This document shows, one piece after another, positions 43,168 to 50,794 of a stretch of DNA of 50,794 bases. Position 1 is the stretch's first letter; every line of letters starts with the position of its first letter. The translations under genes and the position numbers were made by a program. Source of the stretch: CAKSUT01 sp045542335 (lineage in GTDB: Bacteria > Bacillota > Clostridia > Oscillospirales > CAG-382); assembly GCA_045542335.1 (NCBI GenBank), contig JAZQKV010000098.1, positions 1 to 50,794 of the forward strand, given 5' to 3'. The notes under the pieces were generated by a model, which was not told the origin of the DNA, did no database searches, and saw only the letters and a list, made by a program, of their open reading frames with translations.

Positions 43168-43905
43168 GTGTTCAACCTTTCGGAATGTCGGATAATGGTA
43201 AAGAAAACTTTTCAGGTGAACAGCGGGCAACTTGCGAGAAACTCGCTTTTTTACATAACCAAAGGCAAAATGAAATACCATTTTGAGGGTGCAACTGAAT
43301 TTGCGTGTGCGGAGGATTTTGTTTGTTTTCCTTGTGACACATATTTTGAACGTGAGATAACGGAAACATTGGAATTTTATCATGTATGTTTTGAAAACCC
43401 GGAAAAGCTTCCTCTCCCTACAGGAAAAATCTTTATCAAAGACAAGGCTCGGCTCCTTTCAACGCTTAACTATCTTTGCAATCTGAAGCTGATGCCCGAA
43501 AGAAACGAAAGACTTGAAAACTATTTTCTTAATGATATTTTTATTCAGCTTGAGGCAAGCAATCTTTTGACCAACACAGAAAAGGACGATATTGTAAGAA
43601 TTGCGGCTGTGTATTTCAAGAAAAACATTGATAAGAAAATCTCGCTTGAAAACGTTGCTTGCGAAGTTGGGGTTTCGGTTTCGGGACTTATTTCTCATTT
43701 CAAAAAAATAACGGGAATGACTCCAATTCGCTATCTCACTCTGTTGCGTATCAAAAAAGCCGAAACATTTTTGTGTCACTTTGATTCGCCCATTTCAGAA
43801 ATTGCCGCTGCCTGCGGTTTTGACAACGCTTATTACTTTTGTAACACCTTCAAAAAGTATAACGGTGTTTCACCAACAGCGTACAGAAAGAAATACAAGC
43901 TTTAA
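43168..43905 (+). CDS. AraC-family regulator divergent from the FAD oxidoreductases
   Basis: The 245-residue protein has an N-terminal cupin-like ligand domain (LARNSLFYITKGKMKYHFEG) and a C-terminal AraC DNA-binding domain (about 150-245: KKISLENVACEVGVSVSGL, IRYLTLLRIKKAETFL, ISEIAAACGFDNAYYFCNTF). The start codon is uncertain: GTG 43168 has GGTGAT just before it, but GTG 43156 is also in frame. Overlapping divergent promoters strongly suggest that it controls the FAD oxidoreductase pair and itself. Effector unknown, probably a sugar derived from the same locus. Confidence 0.88.
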   Translation: MFNLSECRIMVKKTFQVNSGQLARNSLFYITKGKMKYHFEGATEFACAEDFVCFPCDTYFEREITETLEFYHVCFENPEKLPLPTGKIFIKDKARLLSTLNYLCNLKLMPERNERLENYFLNDIFIQLEASNLLTNTEKDDIVRIAAVYFKKNIDKKISLENVACEVGVSVSGLISHFKKITGMTPIRYLTLLRIKKAETFLCHFDSPISEIAAACGFDNAYYFCNTFKKYNGVSPTAYRKKYKL

Positions 43906-43937
43906 TCATCTTCGCTTTTTCATCACATAAAAATTCA

Positions 43938-43968
43938 GCCGGGGACAGCATATCTGTCCTCGGCTTTG
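43938..43968. terminator. Shared terminator between the AraC regulator and the patatin gene
   Basis: GCCGGGGACAG (43938-43948) pairs with CTGTCCTCGGC (43954-43964), then TTTGT on the plus strand. It sits between two convergent genes and may serve both. Confidence 0.75.
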
Positions 43969-43983
43969 TAAGTTTAAACATAT

Positions 43984-45276
43984 TTATACGCCCTGCAAGA
44001 AGATTTCTGCAAACTCCTTAACAAGAATTTCAATTGCAGCAGCCACTTTTTCACGGTCGGGAATTTTGAAATCATAGCTTGAATTTATTGAAACAACTGG
44101 AAGCCTGAACGGCTGAATCTCCTGTTCTTCAATGACATATTCAGGAGAAATTTCAGCAAAGGCTGTGCTTTCTTCGGGGATTGGAGAATCTGCTGAAACG
44201 GCACAAAGCTCTTCAAAGGAATAAGTTTTGAATCTGTCGATTTCACATCGCAGGCTATGGGATTCAAGCACAGCTGTGCAAAATGTCTGATAGTCAAACT
44301 GCTCGTCAAGCTTAAGGCAATGGGCAATCACGGGAATTATATATTCATTCAATCTTCGGCGGTTTTTCGCCATTTTAATTTCGAAAAGCTCTGAAATTTT
44401 TTCAATCGTCTGCTCACTCACAAGATAAAGAAGTTTTTCAAAATATTCCTCGCTACAAGGCTCGATACAATACATTGTACTCTTACAGTTTTTTATTACA
44501 CGCAAAGCGTCAAAATATCCCATTGTCATGATATACGAGATATTTTCAGCGGTAAAATCAAGTATGCTTGACAGCTTTTCCGAGGGAACAACATACGTCA
44601 TTTTTACATCGTCCCTTTTGGGTTTATGGACAACGCCAAAACCGAAAATGCGTATTACAACAATGTCGTCATAGCCTTTATCTATGAGCATATTATATGG
44701 GCAGGAATCAAAATATGAACCGTCAACGAATTTTCTTGCTCCTTTTACGGCTATATCCTTATCCTCACGAAAAATCGGAAGCATTGCGCTTGCGATAAGA
44801 TAATCTATGAGCTTTCCCTTGGGGATTCTCTCCTTGAAAAGAGTTACTGCCTCAAGGTCGGCAACGGAAATTGTTACAAGTCCGAAATCAACACCTGATG
44901 CACGAAGTTTTTCTTCGTTGACACGTCCCTCAAGAATATCTCTTATTTTTTCGGTGTCAACACCTCTTTGTTCAAAAAGACTTGAAATTGCGCCAATCAC
45001 TTCCATGACGGTGGAATGAGAAAAATCTCCCGACTTTACCTTGCTTACAAGGCTATCATCTGCCGGAAACAGTTTTGACATTTCCATGCTTTTCCACATT
45101 TCCTCGGCAAGCGCAATGTCGCCCTGGGCAATCATTGCTCCGTTGAGAGCTCCGATAGAGGTTCCTGTCACTCCGTCAAACTTATATCCATTTTCAAGAA
45201 AAGCCTTGACTGCGCCAATTTCAAATGCGCCTTTCGCTCCTCCGCCCTCAAGGGTGAGTCCTCTCAACTCTTTCAC
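43984..45276 (-). CDS. Patatin-like phospholipase
   Basis: The 430-residue protein has the oxyanion-hole motif LEGGGAKGAFEIGAV, the nucleophile elbow GTSIGALNGAM (serine near residue 40) and the catalytic aspartate in FVDGSYFDSCP, the complete patatin Ser-Asp dyad. There is no signal peptide. The roughly 190 residues after the core are not a family I recognise. These enzymes hydrolyse acyl esters of lipids; the target lipid is unknown. The gene follows a 73-residue gene by 43 bases and faces away from spoVAD-spoVAE. Confidence 0.9.
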   Translation of the reverse strand: MKELRGLTLEGGGAKGAFEIGAVKAFLENGYKFDGVTGTSIGALNGAMIAQGDIALAEEMWKSMEMSKLFPADDSLVSKVKSGDFSHSTVMEVIGAISSLFEQRGVDTEKIRDILEGRVNEEKLRASGVDFGLVTISVADLEAVTLFKERIPKGKLIDYLIASAMLPIFREDKDIAVKGARKFVDGSYFDSCPYNMLIDKGYDDIVVIRIFGFGVVHKPKRDDVKMTYVVPSEKLSSILDFTAENISYIMTMGYFDALRVIKNCKSTMYCIEPCSEEYFEKLLYLVSEQTIEKISELFEIKMAKNRRRLNEYIIPVIAHCLKLDEQFDYQTFCTAVLESHSLRCEIDRFKTYSFEELCAVSADSPIPEESTAFAEISPEYVIEEQEIQPFRLPVVSINSSYDFKIPDREKVAAAIEILVKEFAEIFLQGV

Positions 45277-45319
45277 CTCCGAATGTGATTGTTGCGTTTA
45301 ATTGAACCGCTTTACAATA

Positions 45320-45541
45320 TCAGTTTTCCCTGTTTACAGGCTTTTTAAAATGTTTTATAAGGGAACGTGCCGTTTTATCCATTTCTTCGGGTGTCTGCCC
45401 CTTAAGGCAACAAATCATGCCTGCAATTGTTTCGTCGGGAATTTTCATTTCCGTGAAAAGGTTAATAAGCTCTGTAATTCCTTCGCCAATGGGAGCTCCC
45501 TCGGGCAACACGTTTCTTGCTATACTCTCTGTTCTTTCCAT
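45320..45541 (-). CDS. Small protein of unknown function upstream of the patatin gene
   Basis: The 73-residue protein (MERTESIARNVLPEGAPIGE...) is soluble, mostly helical and contains two adjacent cysteines (ICCLKGQTPEEMDK). The ATG at 45539-45541 has CGGAG upstream, and its reading frame, spacing and position before the patatin gene support a real gene. I do not recognise a family. It may be a partner or regulator of the lipase; nothing in its sequence proves that. Confidence 0.65.
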   Translation of the reverse strand: MERTESIARNVLPEGAPIGEGITELINLFTEMKIPDETIAGMICCLKGQTPEEMDKTARSLIKHFKKPVNREN

Positions 45542-45795
45542 TATTGTTATTCTCCGTTTTTCAAGATTTATTATTCGTGAAAAATTCCACATTTACATTA
45601 TATTCAAGACGCTTTCCCTTTTCATTCGCTTTGTTTAAACTTTCTGTGAAATCTGCTGCGTCGTTGCGATTCTCCTTTTGTATTACAGCAAAAACAGTTT
45701 TTCATATCTGCAGGATGCATATTTTTTTATGTATGTGTAAAAATACGTTCAAAGCCCATTGTTTTCTCATGGGTGCGACGGAAAAGGAGTTTTCG

Positions 45796-46833
45796 ATGGA
45801 ACAGAATAGTTTTTACGGACGCAGAGGCGTGATAAAGCTCAAAAGCCGCATAAAAATAAGCTCAGCTTCTGCGGTAGGCGGAAAAAAAGAAAGTGAGGGT
45901 CCAATTGGCAAATACCTTGACATTTATTATGACAAAGCGGACCTCGGAAAAGATTCCTGGGAAAAGGCGGAAAGTGAAATGTGTCGGCAGGCACTTAACA
46001 CTGCCATGTCAAAAATCAAATTCCGTGATGAAAACCTTGACTGCATAATCGGTGGAGATCTCATCAACCAATGCACAAGCACAGGTTATGGTCTGGACAG
46101 CTTTGATGTTCCGTATTTCGGATTATACGGAGCTTGCTCAACCATGGCAGAGGGAATCATAATAGGTTCGATTCTTATTGAAAGCGGACATATGAACAGC
46201 GTTGCTGTGGTTGTTTCTTCTCATTTTTGCTCGGCTGAAAGGCAGTTCCGTTATCCGCTTGGTTACGGCTCTTTCAGCGGTCCGACGGCACAAAGCACGG
46301 TGACGGGAGCAGGGGCAGTCATACTGACAAGAGCCTCGGAAGATGAAACGGGTGTGTTTGTGGAAGAACTTGTGCCGGGCATTGTTTGCGACAGAGGTAT
46401 AAAGGATGCAGGAAACATGGGGGCGGCGATGTGCAGTGCCGCAGCAGACACGATATTAAGATATTTTTCCACGTCGGACAAAAAGACGACGGACTTTGAC
46501 ACGATTGCCACGGGTGACCTCGGTTGGGAGGGCTTAAAGCTTCTTTGCACGCTTCTTGACGATAAGGGAATCCGTGACAAGGGCAGATTCAGCGATTGCG
46601 GTCTTATTGTTTACGACATTACAAAGCAGGATGTTGGCTGTGGCGGTTCGGGTTGCGGCTGCTCTGCGGTGTGCACGGCAGGTTATTTTTACAACAGGCT
46701 TTTAAGCGGTGAGGCAAACCGTGTTGCGGTTGTGGGCACGGGGGCGATGATGAGTCCGCAGAGTCTGAAGCAGGGGCTTTCAATACCGGCTGTTGCTCAT
46801 CTTGTGACACTTGTCCGTCACGCTTCGGAATAA
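45796..46833 (+). CDS. spoVAD: Stage V sporulation protein AD
   Basis: The 345-residue protein has the thiolase-like SpoVAD fold with typical stretches: DCIIGGDLINQCTSTGYG, YFGLYGACSTMAEG (conserved cysteine region), SSHFCSAERQFRYPLGYG and FSDCGLIVYD. SpoVA proteins move dipicolinic acid into the forespore, and SpoVAD binds it. I chose ATG 45796 because AAGGAG lies 8 bases before it; the frame is open upstream but unlike the family. spoVAE follows 40 bases downstream. The usual preceding spoVAC is missing from this operon. A forespore-type promoter is expected but I could not identify one. Confidence 0.95.
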   Translation: MEQNSFYGRRGVIKLKSRIKISSASAVGGKKESEGPIGKYLDIYYDKADLGKDSWEKAESEMCRQALNTAMSKIKFRDENLDCIIGGDLINQCTSTGYGLDSFDVPYFGLYGACSTMAEGIIIGSILIESGHMNSVAVVVSSHFCSAERQFRYPLGYGSFSGPTAQSTVTGAGAVILTRASEDETGVFVEELVPGIVCDRGIKDAGNMGAAMCSAAADTILRYFSTSDKKTTDFDTIATGDLGWEGLKLLCTLLDDKGIRDKGRFSDCGLIVYDITKQDVGCGGSGCGCSAVCTAGYFYNRLLSGEANRVAVVGTGAMMSPQSLKQGLSIPAVAHLVTLVRHASE

Positions 46834-46873
46834 TCTGTTTAAATCAGTACAAACTCAGGAGGTTTCAAAATCA

Positions 46874-47227
46874 ATGGAATATTTATGGGCATTTATTGTC
46901 GGAGGCGTTTTTTGCGTTATAGCGCAGATTCTCATTGACAAGACAAAGCTTACTCCTGCGAGAATACTTGTGGGATATGTTGTGGCAGGTGTTGTGCTTA
47001 CAGCTGTGGGACTTTATCAGCCACTTATTGATTTTGCGGGAGCAGGTGCAAGCGTTCCGCTGACAGGCTTCGGATATTCTTTGTGCATAGGTGTTGAAAA
47101 GGCAATTGAACAATATGGAGCTGTGGGGATTATCATCGGCGGTCTTTCGGGGACAGCAGGCGGTATAACAGCGGCGATGCTTTTTTCGCTTATTGCTTCG
47201 GTTGTTTTCAAGCCGAGAGAAAAATGA
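46874..47227 (+). CDS. spoVAE: Stage V sporulation protein AE
   Basis: The 117-residue membrane protein has several hydrophobic helices and family text such as RILVGYVVAGVVLTAVGLY and GFGYSLCIGVEKAIEQYG, ending in a GIIIGGLSGTAGGITAAM helix. It is part of the dipicolinic-acid channel of spores. AGGAGG lies 11 bases before the ATG. It is co-transcribed with spoVAD and followed by a terminator. Confidence 0.93.
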   Translation: MEYLWAFIVGGVFCVIAQILIDKTKLTPARILVGYVVAGVVLTAVGLYQPLIDFAGAGASVPLTGFGYSLCIGVEKAIEQYGAVGIIIGGLSGTAGGITAAMLFSLIASVVFKPREK

Positions 47228-47234
47228 GTTTTAC

Positions 47235-47270
47235 GGAGGGCAAAGTGAATTGCTCTCCTTTTATTATTTT
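47235..47270 (+). terminator. Terminator of spoVAD-spoVAE
   Basis: GGAGGGCAA (47235-47243) pairs with TTGCTCTCC (47250-47258, one G-U), followed by TTTTATTATTTT. Confidence 0.9.
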
Positions 47271-47347
47271 GTAGGTAAAAAATTGCAAATAAGTGCATAC
47301 ACGGCGTAAAATTTATCATATCGTACATGAAATTCGTATTTTATCCA

Positions 47348-47376
47348 TTTACAGGCACACCATAATATGATAAAAT
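47348..47376 (+). promoter_or_regulatory. Promoter of the TIM-barrel glycosidase-like gene
   Basis: TTTACA (47348-47353), 17 bases, TAAAAT (47371-47376). Confidence 0.65.
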
Positions 47377-47406
47377 CAAATCAATAAAACTTTTGGATGT
47401 GATTTT

Positions 47407-49947
47407 TTGATAAACAGAAAAGAAAAAACGGTTCTGATACTGCGTGACTCATATCCCGGATATGATATGGAGGAAAGTCTGTATATTGAAAATGCTCTTA
47501 TTAAAGCAGGATATTTCGTAAAGGCGATCACAGTGGAAGAACTTTCGGGAGATCATGTTGGAAACATACATATAAACCGAGGTTTTATGCTTGTTGTTCC
47601 ATCATGCAAAACGCTCCCGATTGATATTGCACCGATGTTAAAGCGTTTTATGGAATCAGCAGGCGGAGTTTTGTTCACAGGCGGACCTTTGTTTTATGAT
47701 CTTGTTAAAAAGAACGAGAACAACAGATTTGAAAAATCAGCGTTTGAAGACACTCTTGACGGAAACATGGCAAGCGGAAAAGTTTTTGTGCGTGAAGGAA
47801 TCGCCCCATTTTACAAGACTTTTGCAGCAAAAAATATCAAGCATATTTCCCTATCCCCTAACCAAAGCATTTTTAACGGCAAGCTCTCTTTTGCCGAAAG
47901 CGTTTCAGACAAAACTGTAAGCATCCCATGTGAAACAGGAGTTTCATCTTTGTTCGACAACGACACACTTTGCCGTTTTATCCCACTTGCAGAATGTTCG
48001 GATTTATCAGAAAGCGAAAAAGCTGATGCTGACATTTTCAAGCTTGGCAGAAAAAACGGGAACAGAGGTCTTTTCTCATTTATTGAGCTTGAAAAGACAT
48101 ATGGTTGCGGTCATCTTGGTAAAAGCTTTTTTGGCTCGGTTGAAAGTACAGCGGTGGGGTCAGCGGTGGCAAGCATAGGTTGCCATTGCAAGCTTTTGGA
48201 GATTGAGGGAATTGAAAACCTAATTGCCGCAATTGCTCACAGCTTCAACAGGGGTCTTTACCTTTTCAATGCGGGTGCGGACGGCTTGCGATATTATAAA
48301 AATGAGTGCATAAATATTGGCGGCGAGATTTTCAACATGGCGGACGACTTTAAAAAAGTCCTTCTGAAAATCAGGATAAAAGCTTCAGGTGAAGAACTTG
48401 TTTTTGCGCAAGAAAAGCTTGTGTGTCCACACAGCATTGCAAAAATCAGTTTTGGTAATGTTGCAGAAGCTTTAAGAGCTAACGGTGTTTTTATTGGTAA
48501 GGAATCAGACATTATTTCCGAACTTTGGTTTAACGGCGAAAAGATTGACGAGATAAAGTCTTATTTTTCCTTTGAAAAGCCGGAAGAATGTCATGATGCA
48601 ACAAAATACATCTGCGCTGACGGCGACAAATTCAGGCTCGGAAATAAACATTGGTACATGGCAGGCATGAACTATTGGAACACTTATAACACCGCCCTTG
48701 AAGCAAGCAACTATTGGAAAGGTATGTTTGACAAGTCAAACTACGATCCAAAAAACATTGAAAACGATCTTGAATACATTGAAAAACTCGGACTTAACTG
48801 TCTTCTCACAAGGGTTGATTTTACTGACATTGATAATGTTAAACATGGTGTGAGGGATTTTCTTATACGCTGCGAAAAGCACGGACTTCGTGTTATGCTT
48901 GCAATAACAAAGGCAACCAAAACAAAGTATTATTGCAAAGAAGCCGTTGAGGAATTCTTTAAGCAAATACCCATTGCAAATAATCCTACCGTTATGGCAC
49001 TTGACATTGAATGGGAATCGGTTTCCGATCATTACAACCAAAACATCATAGGAGATTTTGATGATGAATGGCAGGATTGGATTGTTTCAAGATACGGAAG
49101 TGTTGAACAAGCGGAAAAAGCTCTCAAAGTTAAATTTGTGCGCAGTATTTACGGCTACATCAACTGTCCCGGAACAACAATTGAGTGTGCAAAAGAATTC
49201 AGAGCCTTTTCTCTTGATGCTGTAAACAAAAGCTGGGCATCTCTTTGCAAGCATCTTCGCCCCCTTGTTCCCCATCAGATGCTGACATTCCGTCACGGCG
49301 CAAGCCACTCAAAAGGGAAAGCACAAGCTGTTGATTACATGGATTTCACTCCCCTTGAAACTTATGGCATATTTGGTTTTGACACCAACGAAAACCCGGA
49401 CAGAATTCAGACCTGTGTCGGTGCACTTGTTTCATGCAGCATTATTCAGAAAAACGAATCCGGTGGAAAGCCCGTTGTGTGGGCAGAATACGGAAGAAGT
49501 CTTTGCGGAGTGAAATGGACAAAGGGCTCGTTTGCATATGACCATGAAAATATGAAATACTTGGATGAAAGAATTGAAGAACAGCTGCTTTACAACAGTC
49601 ATTTTCTTGATGCAATTGAAGAATGTGGTTGTGCCGGAAGTGCGCCGTGGTGGTGGTGCGGCGGATTCAGATTTTCAGAGCTTGCAGATTTCGGGTATAT
49701 GAATCCTTCGGGATTGCTTTGTGAAAGCGGAATTCAATATGCCAAATTCTGCGAAAAAATGAAGAAAAAACTTGAAAACGATGTTCAGCCTGCAAACGAG
49801 CACCTTGATGAATACATTCTCAAAGGAAATCCGGACAATTACTTTTACGGCAAGGAAACGTTTATCAAAGAAGAATGTGTACCTGCATATATAAACGCAA
49901 AGAAGCTTGGCAAAAAACTGAATATCATTACCACATATGACAACTGA
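47407..49947 (+). CDS. TIM-barrel glycoside-hydrolase-like protein with N-terminal GATase-like domain
   Basis: The 846-residue protein starts at a TTG (47407), with GGATGTGAT just upstream and KTVLILRDSYPGYDMEESLY following; the next Met codon would cut the first domain. Residues 1-110 resemble the class-I glutamine-amidotransferase-like fold found in beta-galactosidase trimerisation domains (LKRFMESAGGVLFTGG). From about 415 a clan-A style TIM barrel follows (WYMAGMNYWNTYN, NDLEYIEKLGLNCLLTRVDF), with candidate acid/base glutamate in MALDIEWESV and nucleophile glutamate in PVVWAEYGRSL. It is probably a retaining beta-glycosidase of the GH5/GH42/GH2 type. No signal peptide. I cannot name a GH family. 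Confidence 0.72.
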   Translation: MINRKEKTVLILRDSYPGYDMEESLYIENALIKAGYFVKAITVEELSGDHVGNIHINRGFMLVVPSCKTLPIDIAPMLKRFMESAGGVLFTGGPLFYDLVKKNENNRFEKSAFEDTLDGNMASGKVFVREGIAPFYKTFAAKNIKHISLSPNQSIFNGKLSFAESVSDKTVSIPCETGVSSLFDNDTLCRFIPLAECSDLSESEKADADIFKLGRKNGNRGLFSFIELEKTYGCGHLGKSFFGSVESTAVGSAVASIGCHCKLLEIEGIENLIAAIAHSFNRGLYLFNAGADGLRYYKNECINIGGEIFNMADDFKKVLLKIRIKASGEELVFAQEKLVCPHSIAKISFGNVAEALRANGVFIGKESDIISELWFNGEKIDEIKSYFSFEKPEECHDATKYICADGDKFRLGNKHWYMAGMNYWNTYNTALEASNYWKGMFDKSNYDPKNIENDLEYIEKLGLNCLLTRVDFTDIDNVKHGVRDFLIRCEKHGLRVMLAITKATKTKYYCKEAVEEFFKQIPIANNPTVMALDIEWESVSDHYNQNIIGDFDDEWQDWIVSRYGSVEQAEKALKVKFVRSIYGYINCPGTTIECAKEFRAFSLDAVNKSWASLCKHLRPLVPHQMLTFRHGASHSKGKAQAVDYMDFTPLETYGIFGFDTNENPDRIQTCVGALVSCSIIQKNESGGKPVVWAEYGRSLCGVKWTKGSFAYDHENMKYLDERIEEQLLYNSHFLDAIEECGCAGSAPWWWCGGFRFSELADFGYMNPSGLLCESGIQYAKFCEKMKKKLENDVQPANEHLDEYILKGNPDNYFYGKETFIKEECVPAYINAKKLGKKLNIITTYDN

Positions 49948-49951
49948 TTTT

Positions 49952-49992
49952 CACGGGCAAAGGTGCATTTGCACTTTTGCCTGTGTAGTTTT
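49952..49992 (+). terminator. Terminator of the glycosidase-like gene
   Basis: A 15-base stem, CACGGGCAAAGGTGC with GCACTTTTGCCTGTG (49952-49985, two G-U pairs), loop ATTT, then TAGTTTTAT. Confidence 0.85.
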
Positions 49993-50100
49993 ATGCAAAT
50001 TATGTTGAAAACTACAAATTTTGGCACATTTACTTAATTTTTGTTAAAATACCTGTTTTGTGAATTTTTGACGTTTATGTTTACTGTATTGTAATTTAAT

Positions 50101-50112
50101 GGAAATATTTCC
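50101..50112. promoter_or_regulatory. GGAAATATTTCC palindrome, candidate operator
   Basis: A perfect 12-base palindrome lies 55 bases before the start of the isomerase-like gene, in otherwise A/T-rich DNA. Nearby TTAAGAT could be a -10 element. Weak evidence. Confidence 0.35.
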
Positions 50113-50166
50113 GTGTTAAGATGTATACGTGGAAAGTTGGGAAACCAATTACACGGAGGTTACTTC

Positions 50167-50794
50167 ATGCGCAAGATAAGTATTCAGAATCATTGGTTCA
50201 TGAAGCTTGGCGATGAGCCGGACGCTTTTGAAAAGCTATCCGAAATGGGTTTTGAAGCCTGTGACTATGCCGGCTTGACAAACATTCACGGTGAGCTTCA
50301 CAGCATGGAACGCAAAATGCGCCTTGAGATTCTTGAAAAGGTAAGAAAAAATGCCGCACACGCAGGCATTGAGATTTATCAGACACACGGTCCTTGGGTG
50401 TGGCCGACCGGAAACGAAACCCCGGAAGGCAGAACAGTCTGGATGAACTACATGAAGGCTTGCATTGAGGGATGCGAAATCATGGAGTGCAAAAACCTTG
50501 TTGTTCACCCCATTATGCCATATGGTGCGACCTCTGAACCGGATGAACAGAATTACATCAAGATAAACCATGACTTTTGGGAACAGCTTCTTCCCTTTGC
50601 GGAAAAACACGGAGTGAGGCTTCTTCTTGAAAATATGCCATTTTTAAAGCAGTCAATTTCAAGTCCAAAGTCAATCGCTGATTTTGTTGACACTTTTGAC
50701 AGCGAATATTTCAAAGCTTGTTTTGACACGGGTCATTGCCTTGTGTGGAACACTTCGCTTGCAGACGGTGTTGGTGCAATGGGTGAAAGAATTT
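50167..50794 (+). CDS. Sugar phosphate isomerase/epimerase-like protein (3' end missing)
   Basis: The visible 209 residues begin MRKISIQNHWFMKLGDEPDA and continue as a xylose-isomerase-like TIM barrel (AP endonuclease 2 superfamily): LSEMGFEACDYAGLTNIHGE, NLVVHPIMPYGA, KHGVRLLLENMPF with a metal-binding glutamate, and FKACFDTGHCLVWNT with Asp and His metal ligands. These enzymes interconvert keto sugars or inositol derivatives. GGAGGT precedes the ATG by 6 bases. The gene runs off the window, and the remaining metal ligands are unseen. It probably belongs to the same carbohydrate cluster as the preceding glycosidase-like gene. Confidence 0.85.
   Translation, partial: MRKISIQNHWFMKLGDEPDAFEKLSEMGFEACDYAGLTNIHGELHSMERKMRLEILEKVRKNAAHAGIEIYQTHGPWVWPTGNETPEGRTVWMNYMKACIEGCEIMECKNLVVHPIMPYGATSEPDEQNYIKINHDFWEQLLPFAEKHGVRLLLENMPFLKQSISSPKSIADFVDTFDSEYFKACFDTGHCLVWNTSLADGVGAMGERI

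Noticed and set aside
45600..45795. Sigma-G promoter of spoVAD
   Set aside because: Expected, but no pair of elements with acceptable match and spacing could be found by eye.

Overview
The window looks like a chromosomal segment of an anaerobic, spore-forming, Gram-positive bacterium of the class Clostridia, probably an uncultured gut or rumen lineage. The evidence is the sporulation genes spoVAD-spoVAE, S-layer homology (SLH) domains on a secreted protein, pyruvate formate-lyase with its activase, strong Shine-Dalgarno sequences, TTGACA-N17-TATAAT promoters, a lysine riboswitch, and DUF951 and DUF1846 genes. Genus cannot be fixed from the sequence alone. I see no phage, IS element, CRISPR array or plasmid replication gene.

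Layout. 1-953: a secreted peptidoglycan-binding protein made of near-identical 399-bp tandem repeats, cut by the window edge. 1140-4185: two tRNA genes (Pro-GGG, Val-GAC) around a membrane-anchored WG-repeat protein and an AraC-type regulator. 4419-7441: an uncharacterised glycyl radical enzyme with its radical-SAM activase. 7633-11832: a 1399-residue surface protein with three repeated N-terminal modules, internal SLH domains and a C-terminal beta-helix. 11833-12220: a gene-less stretch with an imperfect repeat. 12221-14384: a NhaC-family transporter under a lysine riboswitch, so probably a lysine importer. 14666-15436: an orphan ParA/Soj ATPase.

15583-22954 is a seven-gene minus-strand operon (DUF951, prfA, Sua5/TsaC, coaE, lytic transglycosylase, GH78-like rhamnosidase, M18 aminopeptidase) that joins translation and cofactor genes to cell-wall and glycan hydrolases. 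23220-24704 is DUF1846. 24955-29511 holds pflB-pflA preceded by a HAD phosphatase and an HD-domain phosphohydrolase. 29781-31226 is an orphan solute-binding lipoprotein. 31409-35065 is an operon of Ldh_2-family dehydrogenase, malic enzyme and metallophosphoesterase, which would channel malate-like acids to pyruvate and so to PFL.

35354-50794 is rich in carbohydrate genes without export signals: a DUF5107-TPR protein, a BNR/sialidase-like propeller, two translationally coupled FAD oxidoreductases with a divergent AraC regulator, a TIM-barrel glycosidase-like protein and a sugar-phosphate-isomerase-like protein (cut by the right edge). Interrupting these are a patatin-like lipase with a small partner gene and spoVAD-spoVAE. 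Together with the GH78 gene and the orphan binding protein, the picture is a fermenter that imports complex oligosaccharides and finishes their breakdown in the cytoplasm.
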